64,000 nucleotides of DNA from a bacterium. Its GTDB lineage: Bacteria; Vulcanimicrobiota; Xenobia; Xenobiales; Xenobiaceae. The DNA lies in assembly GCA_022839105.1 (NCBI GenBank), contig JALHDH010000006.1:4572-68571 (forward strand), in the 5' to 3' direction. Of this stretch, positions 52,330 through 60,472 are shown one piece after another. The notes under the pieces are model-generated. The model did not search any database. It was not told where the DNA came from and saw only the letters and a list, made by a program, of their open reading frames with translations. The position numbers and the translations under genes are program-made. Positions within the stretch are counted from its first letter, which is position 1. Each line of letters starts with the position of its first letter.

Positions 52330-54327
52330 ATGGCGAAGGCCGCCGGCATGCTGCGCTCGCTCTTGACCCTCTTCCTGCTCTTCGTGCTGACCGGGGCTTC
52401 CTGGTGCCAGGAACTCCTGGAGGTCCAGTTCCGGTTCACCCCCTCCGGGAGTCCCCGGACCGTCTCGGTGGTGGGCTCATTCAACGGCTGGAGCCCGGAG
52501 GCCCACCCCATGTCCGACCCCGACGGGGACGGAACCTGGGAGGCGATCCTGGAGCTCGAACCGGGCCTTTATACCTACAAGTTCCTGGTGGACGGAAGGG
52601 CCTGGTATCCCGACCCTGCGGCTGGAGAACAGGCCGACGACAACTTCGGAGGGGTCAATTCGCTGCTGCGGGTGGGCGAGGTGGGCCAGGGGAGCCCGGC
52701 CGTGGCCCTCCGCCACGGAGCCGGTCCGCAGTACTGCAACCGGTTGCCTGACGGAAGGGTCCGGGTGCGCCTGCGCACGCCGCCGGGAGTGCGCGCCGAG
52801 GAGTGGGAGGTCGTCACGCCTTCCAAAAGGCTCCGCCTGGAGCCGGGCTGGAGCGATGGCGTCTTTTCCTATCCCCAGGCCCGGCTTCGCCCCGGGACGC
52901 GGATCTACTGGTTCCGCCACAAGGACGCCTGGCTGGGAGCCTCGGGCCTGGGCCGCTTCCCAGGCCGCCCCTTCGTGGTGCCCCAGGGCCCCCTCTTCCA
53001 GACTCCTGGATGGGTCTCGCAAGCCGTCTTCTATCAGGTCTTCCCCGAGCGCTTCGCCAACGGAGACCCCTCCGGGGACCCTCCGGGGACGCGGCCCTGG
53101 GGCGACCCTCCCGAGAACTTCAACTTCTTCGGCGGCGACCTGGTCGGGTTGACCAGCCGTCTCGACGAACTCCAGGACCTGGGGGTCGGGGCACTCTATC
53201 TGAATCCGGTCTTCGAGGCTCCTTCCAACCACAAGTATGACACGACGGATTATTTCCGGATCGACCCGGCCTTCGGGACCGAGCTGGATTTCCGCCATCT
53301 GGTCGAAGAGTCCCGCCGTCGGGGGATCCGCATCGTCCTGGATGGCGTCTTCAACCATTCCGGGACCGGCTTTTTCGCCTTCCAGGACCTGGTTTCCCGA
53401 GGGCAGGAGTCGCCCTTCCGTTCCTGGTTCTTCGTCGAATCCTTCCCGATCCGGATGGAGCCCAAGCCCAACTACGAAGCCTGGTGGGGTTTCTCCCACC
53501 TGCCCAAGCTGAATACCGGTGAACCGGCAGTCCGCGAGTACCTTCTGAAGGTGGCGACCTGGTGGATTCGCGAGTTCGGGGTCGCCGGGTGGCGCCTGGA
53601 CGTGCCCAACGAGGTGCCCCACTCCTTCTGGAAGGAGTTCCGCGCCGCAATCAAGACCGTGGACCCCGAGGCCTACATCACCGGCGAGATCTGGAGCGAT
53701 GCCTCTCCCTGGCTCCAGGGGGACCAGTTCGACGGGGTGATGAACTACCCGGCCCGGGCCGCGATCCTCGACCTGCTCACCGGAAAATCTGACGGTCAGG
53801 CCTTCCTGCTGTCCATCCAGAAGACCCTGCTGCCCTATCCGGAGCAGGCCCACGGGGCCCTGCTGAACCTGTTGGGGAGTCACGACACTCCGCGGATCGC
53901 CACCCTGCTCGAGAAGGACCAGACCCGCCTGGCCCTGGCCGAGGTCCTCCAGTTCACCCTTCCCGGGACCCCGATGATCTACTACGGGGATGAGATCGGA
54001 ATGGAGGGAGGCAAGGATCCGGATTGCCGCCGATGCTATCCGGTGGATCCCGAGGCCGGGGATCGCCGGCAGAGGGAGCGCCTGGCGCACCTGGTCTCCC
54101 TGCGCCGGGACCTGGCTCCCCTGGTCCAGGGGGACTTCCATCCGCTCTTTGCCGAGGGGCCCGCCCTGGCTTTCGAACGGCGGTTCTTGGATCAGGCGGT
54201 CCTGGTGGCCGTCAACGCCGGATCGGAACCGGCACGGATTCCCGGGCTTCAGGGCCGGGATCTCCTGAGCGGGGATTCCCTTGCAGGAGTCCTGCCGGGC
54301 CGTTCGGCAGCGGTCCTGTCGCGATGA
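52330..54327 (+). CDS. Secreted GH13 alpha-amylase (neopullulanase/cyclomaltodextrinase-like) with CBM48
   Basis: 665 aa. Signal peptide, CBM48-like N domain (VSVVGSFNGWSPEAHPM ... YTYKFLVDGRAWYPDP in parts), a second beta domain, then the TIM barrel: AVFYQVFPERFANGD, YLNPVFEAPSNHKYDTTDY, LDGVFNHSG, nucleophile Asp in GWRLDVPNEV, acid Glu in ITGEIWSDA and Asp in LGSHDTPRI. All three catalytic residues are present. The only clearly active glycosidase in the operon; it may trim alpha-glucan parts of a surface glycan or feed on them. Start ATG 52330; ATG 52348 is an alternative with a better site. Confidence 0.9.
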   Translation: MAKAAGMLRSLLTLFLLFVLTGASWCQELLEVQFRFTPSGSPRTVSVVGSFNGWSPEAHPMSDPDGDGTWEAILELEPGLYTYKFLVDGRAWYPDPAAGEQADDNFGGVNSLLRVGEVGQGSPAVALRHGAGPQYCNRLPDGRVRVRLRTPPGVRAEEWEVVTPSKRLRLEPGWSDGVFSYPQARLRPGTRIYWFRHKDAWLGASGLGRFPGRPFVVPQGPLFQTPGWVSQAVFYQVFPERFANGDPSGDPPGTRPWGDPPENFNFFGGDLVGLTSRLDELQDLGVGALYLNPVFEAPSNHKYDTTDYFRIDPAFGTELDFRHLVEESRRRGIRIVLDGVFNHSGTGFFAFQDLVSRGQESPFRSWFFVESFPIRMEPKPNYEAWWGFSHLPKLNTGEPAVREYLLKVATWWIREFGVAGWRLDVPNEVPHSFWKEFRAAIKTVDPEAYITGEIWSDASPWLQGDQFDGVMNYPARAAILDLLTGKSDGQAFLLSIQKTLLPYPEQAHGALLNLLGSHDTPRIATLLEKDQTRLALAEVLQFTLPGTPMIYYGDEIGMEGGKDPDCRRCYPVDPEAGDRRQRERLAHLVSLRRDLAPLVQGDFHPLFAEGPALAFERRFLDQAVLVAVNAGSEPARIPGLQGRDLLSGDSLAGVLPGRSAAVLSR

Positions 54328-56159
54328 GCCCGCTGGGGTGGCGCGGCTGGGCCTGGCGCGTCTCCAGGCCGATTGGCCTCCTTCCCCTGCTCATGCTGCT
54401 GGGGGCGGTGCTGGCCATCGCCTGGCCCCAACCGGGTTCCTGGAGCGGGACGGGTCGGGACCTGGGCTTGTGGGTCTGGCGGGACTGGTGGTTCCGCTTG
54501 ATGATGGGGGATGTCCTGGCAGGCCGGACGCCGCCCCTGGAGGCCCTGAGCGTCCTTCTGAGCGGAGGCCTGGGCCCCAATCTCTTCAGCCCCGTGGACC
54601 TCTATCTGTTTTCGGCCCCGTCCTGGTTGATTGGGACCGGAGCGGCCGCCTGGAACCTCAAGGTCGGCCTGGTGCTGGCCGCCAATGCCCTGGGAGGCTA
54701 CCTTCTGGGCCTGGGGATCACCCGGGACCGCTGGGCGGCCCTCCTGGCCGGGGCGGTGCTGGCCTTCAACCCCACGGCACTGGGCTTGATCGAGAGGGGG
54801 GATCTGCGCGACGCCTTGTGGGTCTTCCCAGCCCTCTTCCTGGCCAGCCTCTTCCACCTGGAGAGGCCCGGGTCAGGCTCCCGATCCTGGTTGCTCTCGG
54901 CCACGCTGGCCGGTTGCTTCCTGACGACCTGGTTGCAGGGCCTCCTGGCCCTTTTCGCCCTGGGCCTGCTGGCGTTCTCGGGGACCTTGCCGGGATTCCG
55001 GAGGAATCTCCGCTCCCGGCTCTTCAGTCTGCTCCCCGGCATGCTCCTGGCCGCGATCTTCCACGGTCCCGTCCTGGCGGCCATCCTGGAGGGGGCCTAT
55101 CCCTTCTCCTGGCCGGCGCCTCTGGCCGGTCCCCTGGAAATCCGCATGCTCGGCGAGCATCGGGCCTTGCACGAGAGCTCGCGGTCCCTGGATTTCCTGG
55201 CAGACCCGCAGCATCCGGAAGGCCTCAACCCGTTGCTGCTTCTTCTGCTCGTGCTCCCCCTGGCTCGAAGAACCCGGGGTTGGTACCTGCTCGCCTTCGC
55301 GGGTCTGGTCCTGGTTGCGGGACCCTATCTGCGTCAGGGCCTCGCGGGGCAGCCGGTCCTGTTGGGGGGAAGCCCCGTCCCATTGCCCTTCCTCCTCCTG
55401 TATCGTTGGATTCCGGGGATGACATGGGTCGAGTCTCCCGTCTGGTTCGCCCCGCTGCTCTATCTCGGTCTGGCAGCGCTTGGATCCCGAAATCTGGTGG
55501 CGATCCAGGGTTGGTTCGCAGAGCAGGCCTTCCTGGCCCCCCTGATGGCCCTGGTGGTGCTCGGAGTCACGGCCATGGACGCGACGCATCGGGGCAGCCT
55601 GCCCCTGCGCCACGTCCAGCTCGAGCCACCGGCCCTCTATCTCGGCCTGGAGCCTGGGGAGGGGGGCTTGATCGAGTCTCCGGGGACCGGGGATCGCAAG
55701 ACCCTGGACTTCTATCAGGCCGCAACCGGACTGGTGGTCCTGGGCGGCGCCGCAGACCGCGAGGCTCTTCCCGGTCTGGCCAGCCCGGCGGCCCGAGTCT
55801 ATCGGACCCCGGTGGAGGTTGCCCAGGTGCCGTTCCTGCGTCACCTGCTGGAACCCGGACGCTTCCCTCAGGGGCCCGATCCCCGAGGCGACCTGGAGCG
55901 ACTGCGCCGGGCGGGGTATTCCCACGTGATTCTTCACGAATCCAGGATGGAGGGGCTGGCTTCCGGTCCGAGGACCTTCCTGTACCTGGTGGCCAGGCTG
56001 AGCGCCTTCACGGGGCCTCCCCGCCTGGGCCTCGAGGTGCGCGAGGACTTCCCGCAGCGGGACGGAAGCCTGGTCCGTTCCCCGGAGAAGCGTCGAGGTC
56101 GGCTGGCCATGTTCTCGTTGGGGAAGGGGAGCACCGCGGTGGGTGCGAACGGGCCGTGA
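54324..56159 (+). CDS. Polytopic membrane protein, paralogue of 50366
   Basis: 611 aa, about 10-12 helices. VWRDWWFRLMMGDVLAGRTP and NLKVGLVLAANALGGYLLGLG align with the gene at 50366. A soluble C-terminal part (about 430-611: LEPPALYLGLEPGEGGLIE ... YSHVILHESRM in parts) matches the same region there. ATG 54324 overlaps the amylase stop (ATGA), and its stop overlaps the GT2 start. Confidence 0.7.
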   Translation: MSPLGWRGWAWRVSRPIGLLPLLMLLGAVLAIAWPQPGSWSGTGRDLGLWVWRDWWFRLMMGDVLAGRTPPLEALSVLLSGGLGPNLFSPVDLYLFSAPSWLIGTGAAAWNLKVGLVLAANALGGYLLGLGITRDRWAALLAGAVLAFNPTALGLIERGDLRDALWVFPALFLASLFHLERPGSGSRSWLLSATLAGCFLTTWLQGLLALFALGLLAFSGTLPGFRRNLRSRLFSLLPGMLLAAIFHGPVLAAILEGAYPFSWPAPLAGPLEIRMLGEHRALHESSRSLDFLADPQHPEGLNPLLLLLLVLPLARRTRGWYLLAFAGLVLVAGPYLRQGLAGQPVLLGGSPVPLPFLLLYRWIPGMTWVESPVWFAPLLYLGLAALGSRNLVAIQGWFAEQAFLAPLMALVVLGVTAMDATHRGSLPLRHVQLEPPALYLGLEPGEGGLIESPGTGDRKTLDFYQAATGLVVLGGAADREALPGLASPAARVYRTPVEVAQVPFLRHLLEPGRFPQGPDPRGDLERLRRAGYSHVILHESRMEGLASGPRTFLYLVARLSAFTGPPRLGLEVREDFPQRDGSLVRSPEKRRGRLAMFSLGKGSTAVGANGP

Positions 56160-56851
56160 TGAGCACCTGCAGCCTGATCCTGCTGACCTACAACGAGATC
56201 GCCGGGAGCCGGGCCCTCCATCCCAACCTGCCGCTCTCGCTCTTCGATGAGGTCCTGGTCGTGGATGGCGGATCGCAGGACGGAACCCGGGAGTTCTTCG
56301 AAGGCCAGGGGATCCGGGTCGTCGGGCAGCAGCGCAGGGGCCGGGGCGAGGCCTTTCGGGTCGGGGCTCGGAATACCACCGGCGATCTCCTGGTCTTCTA
56401 TTCTCCCGATGGCAACGAGGACCCCGAGGACCTCCCACGTCTGCTGGAATGCCTGCGGGCGGGAGCCGACCTGGCCATCGCCTCGCGTTTCGCCCCGGGG
56501 GCGCGCAATGAAGAGGACGACCAGCTCTTCCGCCCCCGAGCCTGGGTCAACATGGCCTTCACCCTGATCGCCAACCTGCTCTTCGGGCGGGGGGTCTTCC
56601 TCAGCGACACCATCAATGGTTTTCGGGCCATCCGCAGGCCGGCCTTCGAGAGTCTGCGCCTGGACGAGCGCGGCTTTCCGATCGAGTACCAGATGAGCAT
56701 CCGGGCCATGAAGGCCGGCCTGAGGATCGTCGAGATCCCCACCCGGGAAGGAGACCGGATCGGCGGGGCCTCCAAGGCCGAGTCCTTCCCCGTGGGCCTC
56801 GGCCATCTCAAGGTCTTGATTCGCGAGATCCTGCGATTCAGGAGTTTCTAG
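56159..56851 (+). CDS. GT2 family glycosyltransferase (dolichol-phosphate mannose synthase-like)
   Basis: 230 aa, GT-A fold: SLILLTYNEI, EVLVVDGGSQDGTREFF, GRGEAFRVGARNTTGDLLVFYSPDGNEDPED (metal-binding acidic region; read in pieces), IASRFAPGA and a hydrophobic stretch TLIANLLFG. Similar enzymes load a sugar onto a polyprenyl phosphate for use by GT-C membrane transferases, which fits the two polytopic neighbours. Ends in a CTAG shared with the stop of the convergent gene. Confidence 0.85.
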   Translation: MSTCSLILLTYNEIAGSRALHPNLPLSLFDEVLVVDGGSQDGTREFFEGQGIRVVGQQRRGRGEAFRVGARNTTGDLLVFYSPDGNEDPEDLPRLLECLRAGADLAIASRFAPGARNEEDDQLFRPRAWVNMAFTLIANLLFGRGVFLSDTINGFRAIRRPAFESLRLDERGFPIEYQMSIRAMKAGLRIVEIPTREGDRIGGASKAESFPVGLGHLKVLIREILRFRSF

Positions 56852-57777
56852 CTGGCCTGGTTGCCTCGGCCCAGGTTTGGCGCCAGGGCGTAGAGCAGCC
56901 CGCCACCGACTCCGGTGGCCAACCTCAGGGCGTGGAAGAGCATGGACAAGGCCATGGCCTGGGCCGGGGTCATGGCTTCTCCCAGCAGCGTCACCATGAA
57001 CCAGTCCTGCAATCCGAATCCGTTGATGGTGACCGGCAACTGGGCGAAGACCGAGACGGTCGGCACGAACAAGAGCAGGGGCAGCAGCGGAGGGTTCAGG
57101 CCCAGGGCCCTGGCCAGCAGCGCGTGGATCCCCACCAATGCCAGGGGAGCCACCAGCGAGACGACCAGGCAGCCCCACCAGACCGTCCGCCGCCCCCGAT
57201 AGGCTCCCACCGCCAGACGCAGGCGGTGCAGCCATTCCGTGAAGCCCGTCCCGGAGCGGCGTCCCCCCGGCCGGACCCCTTCGAACCACAGATAGCCCAG
57301 CACCAGGGCTGCACAGAGTCCCGCCGAGGCCAGGGTCAGCGGCCAGAGGGCCTCCGGGGCCCTCAGGAAGGCGGCCAGGAGCGTGACCGAGGCCAGGGCC
57401 ACCTGGCCGACGGTGCCCGACCAGCGCTCGGCCAGGACCGAGGCCATCACCTGGGGGAGGGCCTCCTGCTCGCGGCCCAGGTCGGTCGCGCGCTTGAGGT
57501 CTCCGGTTCCCGTCAGGAAGGAGTTGAAGAAGTAGCCGACCGCGTAGTGGTAGGCCAGCCTGGCGAATCCTGGCCGGATCCCCTGGACTTCCAGCAGAAG
57601 GCTCCACTTCCAGGTGTTCACCAGCACGATTCCGGCCATCGTCAGGCCGGCCAGGCCCAGGGGGAGCCAGTGGACCCGGGTCAGGGTGGGCAGCCATTGA
57701 TCCGGGGGGACCTGCGTGAGCACCAGGGCCAGCAGGCCGGCCGTCAGGAGCCAGCGCAGGATCGCCGCCGCCTTCAC
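56848..57777 (-). CDS. Lysylphosphatidylglycerol synthase-TM/UPF0104 family membrane protein
   Basis: 309 aa with about eight membrane helices. VNTWKWSLLLEVQGI, YHYAVGYFFNSFLTGTGDLKRATDLGR and VTINGFGLQDWFMVTLLGEA match the family (AglD/MprF-N-like, often called flippase-like). Usually found in lipid or glycolipid transport loci. GTG start overlaps the previous stop by 4 bp; third gene of a three-gene minus operon. Confidence 0.82.
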   Translation of the reverse strand: MKAAAILRWLLTAGLLALVLTQVPPDQWLPTLTRVHWLPLGLAGLTMAGIVLVNTWKWSLLLEVQGIRPGFARLAYHYAVGYFFNSFLTGTGDLKRATDLGREQEALPQVMASVLAERWSGTVGQVALASVTLLAAFLRAPEALWPLTLASAGLCAALVLGYLWFEGVRPGGRRSGTGFTEWLHRLRLAVGAYRGRRTVWWGCLVVSLVAPLALVGIHALLARALGLNPPLLPLLLFVPTVSVFAQLPVTINGFGLQDWFMVTLLGEAMTPAQAMALSMLFHALRLATGVGGGLLYALAPNLGRGNQAS

Positions 57778-58922
57778 CTCTTTCGCGGCCTCGGCCTGGG
57801 AAAGAGCATGGGGGTCTGCTGGCGGTAGTCCAGGTATTCCTGGCCGAAGACCCGGATCAGGTCCCCATCCTGCCGGGAACCGTTCCAGGCCAGGGACCAT
57901 GCGAGCAGGACCGGCAGGATTCCGGCCAGGAAGCTCCAGGAGTTGAAGACCAGGCCCAGGCCCGTGACGCCCAGGAGCTTGGCCAGGATCGAGGGATGGC
58001 GGACCACCCGGTAGGGGCCAGTCCGGACCAGGCGGCGGGTCTTGGCCGAGAAGGGGGGGACGGGACCGCCTTCGCCTTCCAGGATCAGGAAGGTGTAGCT
58101 CCAGAACAGGAGCCCCCCCCCGGCTCCCAGCAGAAGACAAGCCAGTGCGAGGTTCCAGGGGAAGGGCAGGACCTCGGGCAGACCCAACAGTTCGTCCACA
58201 CGACAGCCCGCCCAGGCCAGCAGCGAGGCAAAGGGGATCAGGACGAGCCCATAGATGGGCAGGATCACCAGCATCTCCGGGCGCAGCGCACAGCGCAGGC
58301 GGTCGGCCGTGGTGAAAGGTCCGGGCGTCCAGGAAGGGTCGAAGGCGAGGCCCCGGAGCACGGCGACCCGTCGGCCTTGGGCCTTCGGGGTTTCGGGATC
58401 TTCTCGGAATCCTCGGGATTCCAGTGCGTTCCAGGCCTCGGTGCGATCTTCGGGCAGTCCGACCCGGATCTCCCGGGCTCCTTGTCGGCTCAGCCCATCC
58501 ACTGCCGCTCTGAGAAGCCCGGTGGCCAGTGCCGGGAGGGGAGGTTCCGGGCCGAACCCGATGGCCAGGATCTCGGCGGTGGTCCCGGGGCGTTGCAGGC
58601 CGCCCAGAAGGAAGCGCAACGTGCGCAGAGTCCGCCTGGGGGAGGTTCCCAGATGGGCCAGGAAGGTCCCCGGGCGGCGGGACCACAGGTCGCAGGCCAG
58701 ACGCTGGCGATCACTGGTGGCCAGGACGAATCCCTGGATCCGTCCTTCCTGGGTCACCACCGTGGCCAGGGCCAGGGGGCTCTGCAGCAGGACCTCCCAG
58801 AGCGATTCCAGGAGGGGCAGGGCTTCCGCGGGAAGGCCCAGTTCCCGGGCATGCATCCGGGCCACCTGGGGAAGGTCCGCGGCTCGGAGCGGCCGCACGG
58901 AGGGGGGCGGAGCCTCTCTCAT
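57774..58922 (-). CDS. GNAT acetyltransferase - isoprenylcysteine/phospholipid methyltransferase-like fusion
   Basis: 382 aa. N-terminal GNAT domain (about 1-165: VRPLRAADLPQVARMHARELG, ATVVTQEGRIQGFVLAT, GLLRAAVDGLSRQGAREIRVGL). The C-terminal half has four or so membrane helices and the ICMT/PEMT signature RTGPYRVVRHPSILAKLLG, with FGQEYLDYRQQTPMLFP at the end. Each half is a known family; the fusion is unusual. It suggests acylation and methylation of one membrane-associated substrate. ATGA overlap with the radical SAM gene upstream and GTGA with the flippase-like gene downstream. Confidence 0.78.
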   Translation of the reverse strand: MREAPPPSVRPLRAADLPQVARMHARELGLPAEALPLLESLWEVLLQSPLALATVVTQEGRIQGFVLATSDRQRLACDLWSRRPGTFLAHLGTSPRRTLRTLRFLLGGLQRPGTTAEILAIGFGPEPPLPALATGLLRAAVDGLSRQGAREIRVGLPEDRTEAWNALESRGFREDPETPKAQGRRVAVLRGLAFDPSWTPGPFTTADRLRCALRPEMLVILPIYGLVLIPFASLLAWAGCRVDELLGLPEVLPFPWNLALACLLLGAGGGLLFWSYTFLILEGEGGPVPPFSAKTRRLVRTGPYRVVRHPSILAKLLGVTGLGLVFNSWSFLAGILPVLLAWSLAWNGSRQDGDLIRVFGQEYLDYRQQTPMLFPRPRPRKR

Positions 58923-60385
58923 GGCGCGGACGAGTCCGTGCCCAGGCGCACCGGTTCGGGGGTCTTCTTCCGGAACACGTCCAGCGTCAGGTACAGGATC
59001 AGGTCCAGGCAGCGCAGGTAGTTCCAGATGGTGGCCAGGTGGGTCAGCTTGCGAAGTTGTCGGCGGAGGGTCTGCGGTCTCCAGTAGAAGCGGCGGTAGA
59101 ACTCCTTGTGGGCGTTGAGCAGGTCTTCCCGGGTCAGTCCGTGGGGAATGAAGACCGCGTCGAAGAAGGAATACCTCGAGTAGTCCACGTCGTTGAGGGT
59201 TCCGTACTTGCGGGCGTGGGAAAACTGGGGGGTGTTGGGCAACGGCGTGTTGATCTGGACCGTCACGTCGGTCAGGGGGAGCGAGCAGGCGAAGTCGATG
59301 GTCTCCCGGATGGTCTCCAGGGTCTCCTTGGGATGGCCGATCATGAAGAACGCCTTGGTGTGGATTCCCACCTTCTCGCACAGCTCGATGGCGCGACGGA
59401 CCTGCTCCTTGGTGATTCCCTTGCGGATGAAGTCCAGGATCTCCTGGTTGCCGCTCTCCACCCCGAAGCGGATGGAACAGCAGCCGGCCCTCTTGAGCCG
59501 ACGCAGCAGGTCCTCGGTGACCATGTCGACACGGGTCGAGCAGGTCCAGGCCAGTCCCAGGTTCCGCTCCAACAACAACTCGCAGAACTCCTCGGCATCC
59601 GAACGGCGGGCGGTGAAGGTGGTGCCCACGAAGGCGATCTCCCGGGCTCCGAACTCGCGGACCAGGTGCTCCATCTCATCGACCATGTAGCGTGGACTCG
59701 GGGTGCGATACTTCTTGCCTTCGGCGGCGTGGTCGCAGAACGTGCATCGGAAGGGGCATCCCCGGGTGGCCAACTGGGTGAATTTCGGCAGGTAGCGGAC
59801 ATCCGTGGGAAGCGAGGCGTAGAGTTTGGGGTTGAGCAGGTCCCGGGCCGGAAAGGGGAGGGTGTCCACGTCCACCTGCGAGAGCCGGGGCGGGGTGAGT
59901 TCGATTCCTCCTCCGGGGTGGCGCAGGATCAGGCCTCGGACCGTGCCGGGAGACTCCCCACGGTTCAAGGCCGTGAGGAGTTCGTAGAAGGCCTGCTCCC
60001 CCTCTCCGGCGCAGCCGATGTCGAAGCAGTCGTGCTGCATGGCGGCGATCGGCGTGGCGCTGATGTGTGGGCCGCCGACGACCACGGGCATGCGGGGAGA
60101 CCACCTCTTGACAGCGCGGGCCAGTTCGATGGCCCGGTGGAAGACCGGGGTGGTCGTGGTGATCCCGACGACGTCGGGGTCGGCCTTCCGGATGCGGGCC
60201 ATGGTCTCTTCCAGATCCAATCTTTCGGCAGGCCCATCGATGGCCGCCACCTGGACCCCTCGTTCGCGACAATAGGAGGCGATATAGAGCAGCCCCAGCG
60301 GCATGGCGTTGGAGAAGAGGTTGGCCACGACCGGGTTCTTCAGCTCCGTCCGCGACAGGGGCGGGTTGATCAGGATCGCTTTCAC
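58919..60385 (-). CDS. B12-binding radical SAM enzyme
   Basis: 488 aa. Cobalamin-binding domain (MKAILINPPLSRTEL ... DPDVVGITTTTPVFHRAIELA in parts, and VVVGGPHISATP), then the radical SAM core with C-x3-C-x2-C in RGCPFRCTFCDH (about residue 208), RFGVESGNQEILDFIRKG and FFMIGHPKET. Class B members methylate unreactive carbons, including lipids such as hopanoids. Substrate unknown here; neighbours suggest a membrane lipid. GTG 60385 start; first gene of the minus operon. Confidence 0.85.
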   Translation of the reverse strand: MKAILINPPLSRTELKNPVVANLFSNAMPLGLLYIASYCRERGVQVAAIDGPAERLDLEETMARIRKADPDVVGITTTTPVFHRAIELARAVKRWSPRMPVVVGGPHISATPIAAMQHDCFDIGCAGEGEQAFYELLTALNRGESPGTVRGLILRHPGGGIELTPPRLSQVDVDTLPFPARDLLNPKLYASLPTDVRYLPKFTQLATRGCPFRCTFCDHAAEGKKYRTPSPRYMVDEMEHLVREFGAREIAFVGTTFTARRSDAEEFCELLLERNLGLAWTCSTRVDMVTEDLLRRLKRAGCCSIRFGVESGNQEILDFIRKGITKEQVRRAIELCEKVGIHTKAFFMIGHPKETLETIRETIDFACSLPLTDVTVQINTPLPNTPQFSHARKYGTLNDVDYSRYSFFDAVFIPHGLTREDLLNAHKEFYRRFYWRPQTLRRQLRKLTHLATIWNYLRCLDLILYLTLDVFRKKTPEPVRLGTDSSAP

Positions 60386-60419
60386 GGGGTTGGGTGGACC
60401 TTCAGGGAAAAGGATTTCC

Positions 60420-60446
60420 GGTCCGCGGCGGGTTGCGCCGCGGACC
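60420..60446 (-). terminator. Terminator of the FecR-domain gene
   Basis: GGTCCGCGGCG (60420-60430) and CGCCGCGGACC (60436-60446), an 11-bp stem. On the minus strand it is followed by GGAAATCCTTTTCCC. It separates the FecR gene from the radical SAM operon. Confidence 0.6.
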
Positions 60447-60472
60447 GGGCAGGGGCGGAGGGCACCGGGGAA

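Noticed and set aside
56848..58686. Extension of the flippase-like frame up to 58686
   Set aside because: The added residues are Arg/Pro-rich shadow sequence over the GNAT-ICMT gene; the GTG at 57777 overlaps that gene's stop.
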